This document shows positions 44,796-58,723 of a stretch of DNA of 64,000 nt, one piece after another. Origin of the DNA: Bagarius yarrelli (taxonomy: Eukaryota > Chordata > Actinopteri > Siluriformes > Sisoridae); assembly GCA_005784505.1 (NCBI GenBank), contig VCAZ01000035.1, positions 248,001-312,000 of the forward strand, written 5' to 3'. How positions within the stretch are numbered: the stretch's first letter is position 1; each line of letters begins with the position of its first letter. The translations under genes were made by a program, and so were the position numbers. Below the pieces are notes generated by a model. It saw only the letters and a program-made list of their open reading frames with translations. It was not told where the DNA came from and did no database searches.

Positions 44796-45914
44796 ATCTT
44801 GTATCGATATTCTATCCTCGAGTATTGAAGCATATCTAAATTTTGTTTTAAACTGACTTTTGTTTTGGTTAGTATTTAATTAAACCCTTTGGGCATATTA
44901 AATAATTCCTGTAGTCGCTGACAAATACGGGCGTTGCCTTAAGCAAGTATAGCAGAAAAAAATAAGGTTGCCTCCACCTTTTTATTTTTTATTTATTGTT
45001 TTCTTTCTTCTGTTTTGCAATGCATTAGAATATGTATTGTATTGCAGTTTATCGTGATGTTTTTTGTAGAGAGGCTCTAATAAGAAATGACACTAGAATT
45101 GGGCTAAAGAAGAAAAAAAGGGGAAAACCTGTGTGTATTGGACAATTTGTAATAAGTAAACGGTCACAAACTCTTTTATTCAATCAATTATTTATTGCTT
45201 ATTCATTAAGTGCTCCAGGCAGCCAACCTTGCAAAAAATCAAGCTGAAGCCGTCCAAGAACATCTGAGAGGGTAAAAAAAAAAAAACATGACTGACTGTG
45301 ATTTCCACACAGAACGATATAAATACCAGTTTTCTGAAATATAGCAAACAGCTTGTCTGGCATCAACATCCATGCGACAGTCGAAAACCTCCAGTGAGCA
45401 GTAGTTTTGTGGAAGTTAATGTGATATGAGGAGACAAGGCAAAATGCAGGGCTTTTATCCCAAATAAGAAGGCATTATTTTTAATGTAGAAAGGAGGCAA
45501 AAAAACATTTTCAAAACACAAACGTGAAATGAAAATCATCAAAATAAAAAACCTATTCCGGATTTCTCTCCACTGCATGCGCATGGATCTCCATCACACC
45601 TTTAATTTTGCTGCGTGAGGTGTTGCGTGAGGATAGTAATGACTGATAGGACAATGTTGGAGCAATTGATGAACAGCTCAGGGCGTGAGTGACTAGTTTG
45701 GAATGTAAAAACCGAGTGCACAAACATTATTCTCAAGGTCTTTTATTTGTCAATGCCACCATATGTGCAGAGGAATGCTGTTTCTTTTCTCTCAACATGT
45801 TGATGCAGTCGGTGCAATATAGAAAAGATTTGTGTATGAAGGCGGCAGCAGCAGTGTACTTGCACTGTATAGCTATAAATAAACAGTGAAAAATATATTT
45901 AATACCCAACATAA

Positions 45915-46622
45915 GAGGGGTGGGGATCTTTGGATACTTTACGATTTTAATCTACACTTTTCTCATTCCTCTACTGTGTAAATACATGTTTACATCTTTA
46001 CATTTTAACCAGAATTGGAGTTTTTATGCGTTTTTTTTGGTCATGCAGAAATTCCAACTATTATTTAAAAACAAAAGATGATTTTGGTTTTGTAAATTCT
46101 TTTATTAACAAAGTTGTGTTCATGATGAACAAACTTTAGACAAAACATTGAAACGTCAGATTATTATAACAATTATGAAAAACACTTTAATGCCATACAC
46201 TGCACCTCTGCTCAAGCTCCTGCAACAGTGTATGGAACCCTGGGCTATCCACAACGGAGATCGGGCACAAATCCTTGGCAATAAAACCCGCCACCGAATG
46301 ACTAATTCGCATCGCCATTTTAGAATTCCGTTGCTACTTGCTCGAGGGTCATTTGAGTAAAACTGGTGAGGGACACAGCCAGAAGAGAAGTTTTTCTTCA
46401 GCTCTAACATGTAAAAACCTATAATGCGATTTTAATTAGTCATGTTCCTGAAATATTCAAATTTGTTGCCACAAACTTTGCACACATTCCGGCTCTTATA
46501 AACGACACCTTTGCTCACTTGCGTCTGTCAGTGCTAATTATTATTCCGTTTCTTGCATGCGCAGACTGTTCAAAATTGATTCAGTATCGTTAGACAAAGA
46601 ATTGCGATGCACCCCCCCCCCC
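45915..46622 (-). mobile_element. hAT (ZBED-type) transposon relic, copy 2
   Basis: Inverted relative to the copy at 4233. On the minus strand, about 46480-46440 reads KVCGNKFEYFRNMTN (BED finger) and about 46290-46200 reads GFIAKDLCPISVVD then LLQELEQRCSVW, the conserved ZBED-hAT block. Ends are ggggtgggg at about 45917 and gatgcacccccc at 46604-46622, a likely terminal inverted repeat. Confidence 0.7.
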
Positions 46623-47212
46623 CAACCATTAATTAATTGTGGCTCACCGATGCCAACAAATTAGACAACCTAATTACCCAACTAATATTTGTGAGAGAAT
46701 GCAAGAGCATTAAAAATATTTCCCCCAATGAGATAAACAGACAGGACGGGCAATAATGCATTTTGGTACCCCGACAACACAATAGCGCCGGAATGTGGGG
46801 CTAGCGATTGTGCAGCTGCGGTGAGAGGGGGAAAAAAGGCCAAAGACTGCAAATACTGTGGAAGATGGGCAAAAGCAACAGGGGATTCTTTGTTGGTCAA
46901 CACCCAGATCCTCTTTTGAGCACCACCTCACTGAAACGGACCAGATGAAATCTGAAAAATATTTAGTTTTTTTTCCTAAACTGTGCTTGAAAGAAACTCC
47001 ATTATGTTAAGAGAAGATGTTAAGTTTCATCAACTTTGATAAAAGTGGTGGAGAGCACAATTGTCATCTGTGGGTTGACATCCGGAGAGCATGCGATTTA
47101 CATCATTTCCTTGCTCCTCTTCAGTGGGCCCATAACCCTGTACGTAGGGGCGGAGTCATCCCACATGTGAGATTTGCATTAAAAATTTCCCTTTTAAATG
47201 GCCAATGGCCTG

Positions 47213-47213
<1 letters not shown>

Positions 47214-47244
<31 letters not shown>
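47214..47244. repeat. Poly-T run
   Basis: About 31 T in furin intron 2. Comparable runs lie at about 43433-43452, 50753-50776, 55489-55513 and 58692-58719. Confidence 0.9.
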
Positions 47245-47247
<3 letters not shown>

Positions 47248-47794
47248 TTCTTCTTTTTGCCATAGTGTAATAAAGAAACTATTGGACAGATTTGCACATA
47301 TTTTGTACTTTGTGGTTTTCTTGTCTTGCCTTCTAAGTATTTATTCTAACAGGTCCAGGTCACAGAAGCTAACCACTTTTTGTATTTTTAAAAAAAAACA
47401 ACTCAATTTCTGCCTCTTTTCCCCCCTTTTCTCTTTGGCTGACCCGCTTTACAGCTCCCTGTTGACCAGTCATTGGCCTCGTGCATATTTATCGTAAAAA
47501 CTGGTGTGATGTCATTGCAGAGAAGATGGTTGTTTTGTGCAAATATAGAGGGTTTTAATGCTTGTTTGCTTCGGATCTAAAACATGCCTTCTCTATGCTT
47601 TGCAAGGACAATGTTCTACTCAGTATGGAACCTTTTGTCAGTGGATAATTATCTGCATGCTGTATGGAACAGAAAACAAATTATTTATTCAACATTCAGT
47701 TCCTAAAATCCAATTTTACTGGCCTTGGGCTTGTATAGAGGAACAAAACCACACAATACACTGATTTCTACTTGAGCAATAATAGGCTGTGCTA

Positions 47795-47935
47795 ATATTT
47801 ACAGCATTTGGCAGACGCCCTTATCCAGAGCGACTTACTTTTCTCTCTTCTATACAACTGAGCAATTAGGGGTTACGGGCCTTGATTAGGGGACCAACAG
47901 TGGTGGCTTGATGGTGCTGGGAATCGAACCCTGGT
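47795..47935 (-). mobile_element. tRNA-derived SINE (family 2), 5'-truncated
   Basis: gcatttggcagacgccctta through gatggtgctgggaatcgaac, ending just past the inverted B box in a T run. Confidence 0.75.
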
Positions 47936-48786
47936 TTTTTTAATTGTAAAAAAAAAAAGGGCAGGACTTTTGAAGCCTGCTTCTATTGAACCTTTTATGC
48001 ATCTGAGTGTCTCAGCTCAGGTAACAGGAGACTAATTAGTTTCTGAACTAAAGATTCATACCTGCCCAAAGATCAGATTTTTTTTTAAGAAACTGTATTG
48101 TATGAAAAGTAAAATAAACACAATGACTGCATCTCAAAGGATGAATAGATTTTTACAGAATCCAAGTTCTGCATACAGTCCGTCACCTTAATGTCCCTTT
48201 AAAATTAAACTTTTGAAATTCCTCTCAACCAGTTAAGGGAACACATCACTGTATCTCGACGCCTGCAAAGCCGACCTTGCAAAAGTTCTTGCGTTCCAGA
48301 ACTGATTGTTTGATAAGCTAAAAAAGTGAATTCTTCAAATTCGACTCGTTAGATTTATTGCACTGATATAGAAGGCTGGATGTTGCAACCGCACTGACCA
48401 GGGCTGGAAAGGAGAATGTTTTTAAATTATTTTTTACTCAGCTTCATGCAATGCCAGACCTGGAATAAAAAAAAAAACCCATATCTCTGTTCTGTCTAAA
48501 AAAAAAAAAAAAAAAGATATTTCTGCCCTTTAATATGGTGTAACTGGGCATGTTGTAAATGTCACTATTAACCTCACACAAAACTTAATGTCTCTTGCCC
48601 TCATACTGGAATTAGATCAGATTTCGACACTTCTGTCTTAACCGACACTTAAGAAATTATTATTCATCACTGTTCATGATTTTAGTTGAACACTGTGTTT
48701 AGTTGTATTGTTGTCTTAACTTCTTCAGCAATGCAACTGGGAGGCTAATAATAATCTTTTTGCGTACTTATTATATTAAGTATGTT

Positions 48787-48973
48787 TGGTGGCTCATGGT
48801 TAGGGTGTTGGACTCCCAACCCGAAGATTGTGGGTTCGATTTCCAGCCCAACCAAGCCACCACTGCTGGGCCTCTGAGCAAGGCCCTTAACCCCCAATTG
48901 TTCAGTTGTATAACGGAGATAACTGTAAGTCGCTCTGGATAAGGACGCCTGCCAAATGCTGTAAATGTAAATA
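48787..48973 (+). mobile_element. tRNA-derived SINE (family 2), full length
   Basis: Best-preserved copy: head ggtggctcatggttagggtg, B box gggttcgatttccagc, body ctgagcaaggcccttaaccc, tail cgctctggataaggacgcct then gctgtaaatgtaaat. Confidence 0.85.
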
Positions 48974-51900
48974 GCATCACTGTTGTGCAAAAAAAATGAT
49001 GCTGATGCAGGTCGAGCACTTCATGTTTCTAAACGTCTGATTTCTAGTATTCAAACAACATTCAGTTAAAATTCTGCAAGAGGAAATGCTTTGTTTGGAC
49101 TGTCAGGAAAGCTGGAGTAGCTTAAAAACCTAACATTTACATTCCTATTAACATTTTTAAAGCATGCTGAGCAGAATAAATCTCTCCGACTACACAACAC
49201 ATGGAACCCTGATACAGATGGGCTGATAAGAGGACATTAAATATTCTCTAGTTTGACTGTAGAGGCACTTTTTACCACATCAGATTCTTGTACAAAGTCA
49301 CTCGTACATTTTAAGTTAAATACAGACCTAATGCTTAAGTTTAACCAGTGCTCAGCGGCTACTTTTATTTGCTGGGACAAATTTAGGAAGTTCACTTTAT
49401 CCATTGAGCATGTTCTGGCTAAACAGTTCTGCAGAACATATATAACTCATTTATAAAGTTCTTCTCTATTCAGTGGAGTTAAATAAGGTGGTTGTTTGTT
49501 TGTTTTTTGTTTTTTTTGGGTTGAAGTTGAATTAATCATTAGTTGGCCAACCCACGGATTCCGTCTCGGGTCCTTATCGTCTTCCAGCAGATTCCAGTGG
49601 GAAATGGAAATTATTCTTTTGTTAAAAGATTGGGAATGGATTTGTTCCAGACAGCTACATGTGCTATTATTTTTAGGCTTCATGCATAGGCTTTGTTTTT
49701 GCTTGGCGAACAGCCTAAAATTTTATAGAAATATTTTTTTTCTAAAAACTCGAGGTAATTTTAAGCCCAATCCACTGTCAGCGCACACCGTGAACGTGAG
49801 CAGTTTTAGCCCAGCTTCTTGTGAAGAGGTTTGGCACGCATGTTTTGGGTGTCGATCAGCGCTGCTGTCTGATGTACATGTCCGCAGCATGACCCCCTTT
49901 AACACCTGAACAAAAGCATTCCTTTGCCAATTTCTAAAGTGTAGCCTAGCTGATGTTGCAAATGACTGACTCGGAGCCTAAACTTTAAACACTTGCACGT
50001 CAGGGTTGCCTCCCTATCCTCCAGTGTAATTATAACTTCCTAAAAGAGTGAGTGTGAATGATTGGTCCAGTTAATGAAGTTGAATGCCAGAGAGGTCAAA
50101 AAGCCCACTAATCAAACCCAGATGCGTTCAAGGTGCAAGCTTCACCAGCCTCCATCCAAAACCACTTTTAGTCAATCAGTAAATTCTCAAATTACACAAG
50201 TGAATAACATTTTCACGTTTGCAGAAACCCTGGCCAGTCCTTATAGCTAATAAATTATCAGGTAAAGATTAACAGAGCGAATTGCTCGAAATGATCACAT
50301 ACTTAGGGTACACACGGACTTTTACTGCAGCACTTAGATGTCGATGATTTAATAAGTCCGAGTGAGCGGTGTCAACTTGGCCAGGTGCATACACCCTGTT
50401 GGAGAATAAAGCTCAACTGCCCTGGAGGGTAAGAGAAAATATTGTTTCCTAACGAGGACAAAGACGTGAACTTTTATTAAGTGAGACACACTATTGTTTT
50501 TGTTTATATGTTGTAGGGCAGCGACTTTATAGCACAATAAATTCATTCGCTATAAAAACAATGAAGTGACTGGTATCGTGATTGAGTTTATAATTACAGG
50601 GTGACGGTAGCCAAAGTGAAGCATATTTTATTTCATCAATTTATTTTTCTTTTTAAAAATATTTTGTCATTGGTGCCACTGCGAAACCATTCACCCAATT
50701 TGTTTTTATTACTCCATTTAAAAGTGAGAGTGACATTTTTGGCAGAGGTCCCTTTTTTTTTTTTTTTTTTTTTTTTCCCCATTAGATCACTGTAGTCAAA
50801 TTTGTTTACTGTCAGACATTATTTGTCTTGCTGGTTTTTTGGCAGATTTTGTTGCCCATTAAGGCCTTCAAGGCTGCACTCATTACAGTTTCAGTAGTAA
50901 CATTTGATGTACAGATGATTTATACCTTAATTTTTTGTTAGTCTGAGCCAGATGGCAGCGAATCATATTAGTGTTTAGAATGAGAAATGTGTGAATTGCA
51001 CCATCTTCGTTTAATACCATTTAAAAAAGATCTTGTCCTTGTCCCTCGCCGCTTAAAGTTGTAGATTAAGCCCACATATAGTAGCCTCACTTATGTATGT
51101 TTGATGTATGAAGCTTTTCCTTTGCTATCTTTATTATTTTTTGTCGTAGGAATCTAGACACCACACCTGATGTCTTATCTCGGTCCCTTTAGTGTCCTTC
51201 ACGCTCTTGGGAATGTGTCAGATATGCAGGTTTGCCTGTGTGTGTCTAATAACCTGAGTGTAAATCCTTGTGGTCTGGTACAATACTGGGCTCTAGTAAA
51301 CTTTTTGACATTAAAAAGGCAAATGTCATAATTAAATAAGCAGTAACTAGTAAAAACTATTGAAAGTAATTGCTTATAGCCCCGAATGAATTTGAAGTCC
51401 CTGCCATGTATGATTTGAGCCTTAAAGCAGAGGAGGTGTTTAGCAGTTTGTATATCTGTCTAGTTTAGACTTGTCATGCTATGGAAGGAATCCTTTTTGA
51501 TGTGTTGTTACAGAAAAAGGTATTTTTCTTTTCCAAGCCTTCAGCTAATTAGCTTTAAAAAACACTTTTATTGTCAAAGTTAACACCTTTTAACTCTTGA
51601 CAGTAATGAAGACAAGCAATAGAAAAGGCGAGAACTGTTTTTGGGTAATGTCTGTGAAGAACATTCAACTTAAGGGTGATCTGGCAGCAGAGATTCTAAC
51701 CTCGGTCTCAGTCAGGAAGTGGTGCAGAGTTAAAATTGAAACACCCCAACCATCCAAGTACCCATCTCAATGTTGTACCAGGACCCGGTCCAGCCTTTCT
51801 TGGATTAGATTTGTCTGTGCTGGTGCTTGGTGTTCTGGCTTTGACTGACGTCCAGTTTTGGTCATACACGACACGAAAACCACATATCTTGCAATTAGTG

Positions 51901-53410
51901 TCTTGGAAGTAGCTGAGCTATGCAATGACAATGTGGATTTACCAACCAGTGGGGTTTTTATGCCACAAAAACATAGTCTGCCTTTGCTATAACATAGTGC
52001 TGCCAAGTTTGGCCCCTGCTGTCCTGCTAAAACTTCCCCCCTCACAAGACCGGCTCTCGTTTAGAGAGTAGGCAGTGAGCCATTTATAGTCTCGATTTTT
52101 TTTCACATTGCATATGGAACTATTTTATAGGGTTTTTTTGTTTGTTTGTTGTTTTTTTTGTGTTTTTTCCAACTTTTGGCTCTGTGTTGGTGAGGATCAT
52201 CCACAACGGATACCAAATTTCCTGTCAGGTGCCTAGTTACTTTTGCTCATTTAAAGGGATGCTTCAGCAAGTACTGAAGGAAGTGCAGTGTTCCAGACAC
52301 CAGGTGGGTGGTTTAGGGGAGTGCTCTGCTGGCACAACTCTGACAAGTTATCTAAGGCACTCAATAAAGCAAAGCCACTTGCAAATGGGGTGGTATTTGA
52401 TTACAAGGCTTTTGTGTGCAATGGCAGCTTCTTAGAAAGTAAATGTAGACAAATACATTTTTATGATAATCCCCTCCCACTGCCGCGCTCACGGGAAAAA
52501 CCAGCTATTTAGATAGTCACTCTCAACTTGGTAGGCTTGTAAGGATAGAAACGAATCATTTTCACTATTTTGTTGTTGGAAGTATAAGTGGGTGAATAAT
52601 AGCCGTGTAGATGACAACTGTTTGCAGGTGTCTATAACAACTCGGCTGGTTGAAGCCACTTGTTGAATGTCTATGGCTGACATTGGTTTTGTTTGTGGAT
52701 TAAAATGTTGGCATGACAAGTTAATTTGAAGGAATTCAAAACATTTGATGCAACATGCATGAAATGCACGTCCTCTTTGCCATGTTTCTGTGTGCCACTC
52801 ATACTAGCATACAGTAAAGCATTGCAGAGCTCTGGTTAAAGCTGGCAGATCTGCTACTATAGCGTTATAGAATTTCTATGATATATTTCTAGTCGGAAGT
52901 CATATTTTCTGTGCAGTTTTCACAAGCCCGAGACCCAGCTGCAGTAGCTATGGGAATAGCATTAAGCTTATGCTTCATTACACCACATTGTGCACATGTA
53001 GACAATGTTTATAGACAGTAAAGAGGTGTATATTATACTGCAAATTTATAATATAAAAAGTCAGCCAAGTGAAAATAGGTTGCCAGGTATGCCTTGTTTT
53101 TATACTGATTCGCTTGGCTGTTCTAATTTAATGGATGCAAGTGAAATTCAGTTTTTCCTCAATTTACTGTAGATTTCAATTTTCTCAGGTTTTTTTCTCT
53201 TGATAAGTCGGAGCTGCAGTTAAATGATTATGGAAAAGGGTTGCTGTTAACGCTGGTCTGTTACTGCACTTGTTGCCAAACGTTTCCAGTGAAACCTGTC
53301 AAAACAGGCCTTGCAATATCTTTGCACAATGTGGTCATTACTGCTTCCTCTGTCAACTGTTAAAGTGGTGCGTGTGTGTGTACAGTCGTCTTCTTATTAA
53401 ACTCTAAATT

Positions 53411-54302
53411 CTTTAGACTAGAGGTCCTCCAATTTTTTTCTGTGAGGGCCACATAATCCTAAAATGGGGGTGAGTGGTTTGGCCGGTTGGTCTGTAACAA
53501 AAAAATGACATGGGCTGATGTGACTAACAGTATTATCGTGGACTTTTTTGGTGTTTTCAATGCATTTATTTTGCCACCTAATGCTAGATTATTTTTCTTT
53601 TATTTTACATCTCACTTGGGGGCCCGAGGTTGCCAGATTGGATTGAATAATCACCGTTCCCACTACAATTTAAAACCGGGAAAATATATATTTAATTCTT
53701 TACTCTGATATACTAATCGGAGGACAGAAAAATGCTGACGTCATTGTTGGCCAGCTAGCAGGCCCTGGGCAGATTAAATTAACGTAGCAGCACATAGAAT
53801 TTTTTTTTTTTTTTTGTCCAATCAGATTTCAGGTTCCAACATGCACATACTGGAAGCAGTGCAGCCGAGAGAAACGCTTTGAAATAGAAAGAATAAATTG
53901 TTGGGTATAAATTAATACAATTTAATGAAACCAATATTTATATTTGTAAATGAAGGTCAGCTTCTGATATTGTTTAGGCAGCAGAGAAGACCTTGCTGGT
54001 TTTGACTGCATGCCACCGAAATTTTCAAAATGTGCTAGGAACCGTGCAGCTGCTGGATCCTGAACTCACTCAGTTGACACATTGACTGACTGAATTCTAA
54101 CTTTTGCGTTTCGATGCTCTTATAACTAACTTCAGTCATGTTCACGGTGTCTTTATCCTAGCCTAGCATTACTGAATACTTGTTATCCAGGGTTTCTATT
54201 GTGTGTGTTTGATTTATGCTAACTTTGCGCTTCTCTGGCATTGTTCAAAAGACTGTGCATATTGTGGGGCTGGGCTGTAATTTGGGGACCCCTACTTTAG
54301 AC
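53411..54302. mobile_element. Non-autonomous hAT element with 8-bp target duplication
   Basis: Target duplication ctttagac at 53411-53418 and again at 54295-54302. Between them lies an 876-bp element whose ends are imperfect inverted repeats (tagaggtcctccaatttttt versus, inverted, taggggtccccaaattaca). Followed by gtgagggccacat, as in Charlie-like hATs. No transposase coding was seen. Confidence 0.85.
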
Positions 54303-55486
54303 CATTCTTTACTTCCTCACTTATCCAACTCGAAACAGGTTTACATAAACTTTTTTCTTTATAATAACGGGTAATAATTTTTGTTAAACAGCATCTGTTC
54401 ATCTTTGCTGAGATTTGAGCTTGCATACTTGAGATCACAAACTCGAACCCTCTAGTGTTTCCTGTTTACTGATGATCTAATCAATCTTTTACCAGCGCCT
54501 GAGATCGATGCTACACTGAGTGGTGTGTTGCCACTTTCACAGGATAACTAAGCATCAGATTCAAGGTATTCATCACCATTACTGCTCCTCCCTAAACAAG
54601 TTTTTCAGCTTCAGCAATTGGAACACATATGCTGTCAATGTTTGTTGTTTTAATAGCTGAATGACATTTTTCTTGCGAACAAACATGCATGTACTGGCCA
54701 AAATGTGTGTGCATGTGCAGAGATGTATGTTTACTAAATTCAGTCAAAAATGTCTAAAGATCATTATGCAATTAACATAAAATGCAAAGTGTAGTTCTAA
54801 TTTTTATACCGAATTTAGTTTTAATTGCAGTCTGAGAACGAAAGACTGAGCCTTTACTCAAGTCTTTTGGTGTTCTACTGAAGTGAGAACGTAATGCTAA
54901 ACCAAATAGCTACACCAGGGACATGTCTAAAACATTTAGATCTTTGCAATCTAAGGATGGTTTCTTTGTAAGGCTAATTTGCAAGCACGTTTTTGCTTTT
55001 TCATTATTGGAGGGATGTTAACAAAAAGCCAGTTGAGAATCTATGCAATACTGTTAATAATGGGATTCATAAGGAGATGTAAACTTTTTTTTTTTTCCTC
55101 CTGTTGCTCTTTAAAATATCACCAGATTCCAGATGTTGAGTAAACGTGCTTAAAGCCATCATTTAGTCAGCATGTGTTTCCTGTACTGGAGATTGCCGAA
55201 ATTATCCTTAGTGGTAGACGTTTCCCTGCACTTCCTGGTATGATTTTTATCTGATATACTGCTTGCTCTGTATGGTGCGTAAACATTCCCCTTTTACCTC
55301 GTACTTTCCTAAGAATAGCGTTAAACTAATAAACAAAGCCCAGTAAATGCCAACAGCTTAACAGTTAACGTTCCCTAATGATCCAAGCTCAGTTTCAAGC
55401 TTTAAGATAAGATTTTAAAAATATTTCTATTCCCTGTACTGCTGAAGTGATTCCCAGAAAATTTGTGCTCTTATAAGCCGGTATTG

Positions 55487-55519
<33 letters not shown>

Positions 55520-56301
55520 CAGTTTGAAAAGAACACACTTTCTCTAGAGACTGAAGAGCAAAATTCGATCCTCCAGCCATGCAATTCATGTGAGCCGCAA
55601 GAACAAATTGTTAGCAAAAACACCCACACACTTGTAAAACATCTGGGGACCTGGTTTTCACTTATTTGAATTTTGACTCATTTCTCAGCAATCAAAAAAC
55701 TGTGCGGGACCCATTATCCATCCACTGCAGCTACATCTGACCAGTTGGCGCAGCAACAGCTATTGAATCTGACTGTGCTTTATTGTAGGCTTTGTACTGA
55801 AGTCTTTTGTCTACCAGCCTTCAAATGTGTGCCGCAGTTTGTATTGCTTTTATCCTCGGATAACCTGCAGTGGACATCTAGAGTAGCTCCCTCTGGTTTC
55901 TGAGCATTTTTAGAAATCAGGTTATGCCAGTATTACTATTAGTGGCTTATTGTCACCATAGACTGTGTAGAATTCTTTTGGGAGGCCCTCTTAGATTTGT
56001 TCTGTAGGTGTACAACGGAAGACTATAATTATAAACTGTACATTAACAGCAGAGGATGTGCCATTACCCCTGTTGTTGTATGACCATATGATTGACATCA
56101 GCCTGATTTGCCAAAGAAAGTTTCAGGGCAGGGCTGTGGCAGGCAATGCAAAGTGACAAAGTAGAAACCCTGCCAACCTATTTTATTTTTGTTGTTTGTA
56201 AAAGCATTTGATTCAATTTCTTTACTCAGTAAAATTTTGATCAGTTATCGATTAGTCATTTCTGGCAGCGGACGGAAAAAAAAAATACTACCCATTTTAC
56301 A

Positions 56302-56339
56302 CCCCCCCCCCCCCCCCCCCCCACCCCCCCCCCCCCCCA

Positions 56340-56370
<31 letters not shown>

Positions 56371-56373
56371 ACA
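56302..56373. repeat. Compound C-rich and (CA)n tract
   Basis: Three poly-C blocks of about 15-20 separated by single A, then about 9 ca units. Confidence 0.95.
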
Positions 56374-56531
56374 GTGGAAATTTTTGTTTCAGGCATTATT
56401 TGCGCATTAAAACGTGTTTGATGATGTACTTTGTGGACGCAGCATTAAAAAAAGGTCACTGTGATGGAGAAAGTCACACAGAGTGCACAAGGGCTGATTT
56501 GAATTTGGCCATAATAATTGCCTTCGGACAT

Positions 56532-56590
56532 CGTGACGTCGTGACTGAAAAAGGAAATGACGTCGTGACGTCGTGACTGAAAAAGGAAAA
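56532..56590. repeat. 32-bp tandem duplication with TGACGTCG motifs
   Basis: Two units of about 32 bp, each with gtgacgtcgtgactg followed by aaaaaggaaa; half CRE-like sites recur. Furin intron 2. Confidence 0.75.
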
Positions 56591-57470
56591 CGGAAAATAA
56601 AGTAGAGTTCAGTTCAGTGGGACCACAAAAACACACTCATAGACGGATCCGTGTTCTGCTCTCACGCTTGCTTGGGAAATGAACTAACTTTTCACCTGTC
56701 TGGTATGTTAATGGTTAAAAATTATTAATGGATTCAATGAATTATAATCGACACAATTCTTAAAGATTAGTTTTTGACTATGGACTATTTGTGCCCATTT
56801 CTAGTGACTAGTAACAATAGTTAATATATGAATATACATGCATTATTAACCAAATATCACTTACATTAGGGCGTCATAATACAGGAGAGCAGCCTTAACA
56901 CCGCCTAACTTTTATTTTTTTTAAAGTTGCCTACCACAACTGTATGGGCTTTTTTATATATTGCAAAAATAGGACAATGCATGTTTATGGTTTGTGTGGA
57001 AAACTTCTTCAGCACTTTTTGGTATAGTAGAACTTTAGTTCCGAAAGGGTCAAATTTGACTTTTGGCACGGTATTAATATTCCAGTCTGGAATGCTCTGT
57101 GGTAAGTAGATAGCGCTGAGTTAGATGCAGTTCCCCTAGTTTTTGAATCAGAGTTGCATATATCATCCAACGCTCCTGCCATCCATGCCCAAATTATGAA
57201 CTCTTTTAAAGAGTGCTCAGCTGGCTGCGGTTCAGTGACTGGCATCATCTTAGCAACACCCAAGAGAAAGTCATCAGCAAATAGAGTTGTAAAAAGTAAT
57301 TGAATTCACTTTTGCTCTGATCCTGACGTACTAGTCAAAACAGTCTGTCTGTGAATACCCATGCAGTGAGTATTTAGATGTGATTTCAGCCAGAGGAGTA
57401 TGACGGCCTACGGGCATTTGATTAGATTTCGTCTAATTGATAGTTACAATAATTTTATTTATTAGTTTTA

Positions 57471-57636
57471 GGGAAGTGGAGGCTTAGTGGTTAAGGTGTT
57501 GAACTGAAAGACCAGAGTTTGGTTCCCATTACCACCAAGCCACCACTGTGGGCCCCTAAGCAAGGCCCTTAACCCTAATTGCTCAGTTGTATAAAAGAGA
57601 TAAATGTAAGTCACTCTGGATAAGGGTGTAAATGTA
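57471..57636 (+). mobile_element. tRNA-derived SINE (family 2)
   Basis: Head gaggcttagtggttaaggtg, B box gtttggttcccatt, body ctaagcaaggcccttaaccc, tail cactctggataagggtgtaa; the distal tail is shortened. Confidence 0.75.
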
Positions 57637-58021
57637 CTTTAACTATTGGGGTACCATAACCCCCAAAAAATCCCAAACACCCAATTTGATAACCATCTTG
57701 AAATCCTGGACGGACTGAAATTGACTTTTTTTCCGCTTTTCAGTGCGTCTACTGAAACACGCACCAGATAGTTAATATTAACTTTCTTTTAATGTTATTG
57801 CTCGACTATACAATGATTAATACTTTAGTTTTTGTGGTCAGGTGTGTAAATAAAATGTTATCAATTAATTTTTTTTTTCCTTCTGGTCATCGTATATACG
57901 AAATTGCATTTAGTTTAAAACCTCAAGGTTTGTTTGACAAATACTGGGGCAGCTTCCTTTCTTATACCCTATAACATATAACCTAGCATAACATAACTGA
58001 TTGCTTAGATTTCAACTACTC

Positions 58022-58140
58022 TTACATTTACAGCATTTGGCGGGCACCCTTATTCAGAGCGACTAACAATTATCTCTTTTATACAACTGAGGAATTGGGG
58101 ATTAAGAGCTTTATTTAAGGGCCCAGCAGTGGTAATTTAA
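58022..58140 (-). mobile_element. Family-2 SINE, truncated
   Basis: ttacatttacagcatttggc through ttaagggcccagcagtggta, then the head is lost. Confidence 0.65.
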
Positions 58141-58479
58141 TTGAACAGTCCAACACAACTACATATAAATGAAATCAGACACGCACACAAACAAAATCAC
58201 TTACGAATCTTTTTAAAGGCTTAATTATCCTTTAGTAACTAATTAACGTGTGGGTATTTTTTTCTTCCTTTTTTGGAGCAAGTGTGTTTGATGTTTGTCA
58301 TTCATGGGGGGGAGAAAATGCTTGCCAGCGAATCACTCAACCGTGTCGTACACAACTCCACCACAGTCTATAGTCTGACAGATTTCTCTTTTGTTTTCTT
58401 TTCCCCTCTCCTTGTTCATTCCTCAGAAAGTCAGAAAAATAATTCTGAAAGTTGATATTTCTCGTTTTTTTTATCGGCT

Positions 58480-58692
58480 TTATGCACAACATTGACAAGT
58501 CCGCAGACACACAGCCAACATCTGACACCCACGTTCAAGCCCAAAAAGGTGCCGTTGTTCATTTTTCATTTGTTTGTTGCTTAATTGCTTAATTAAAACC
58601 GCAATACAGATATGATGTGTTTGGTGCTTTTGTAACTATTTCACAGCTCTTTGGGATGCATTCATTTTTATTTTTCATCAGAACCTTACACG

Positions 58693-58723
<31 letters not shown>

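Noticed and set aside
49496..49909. 137-codon plus-strand open frame in furin intron
   Set aside because: No family resemblance, no clear start context, composition like surrounding intron; treated as chance.
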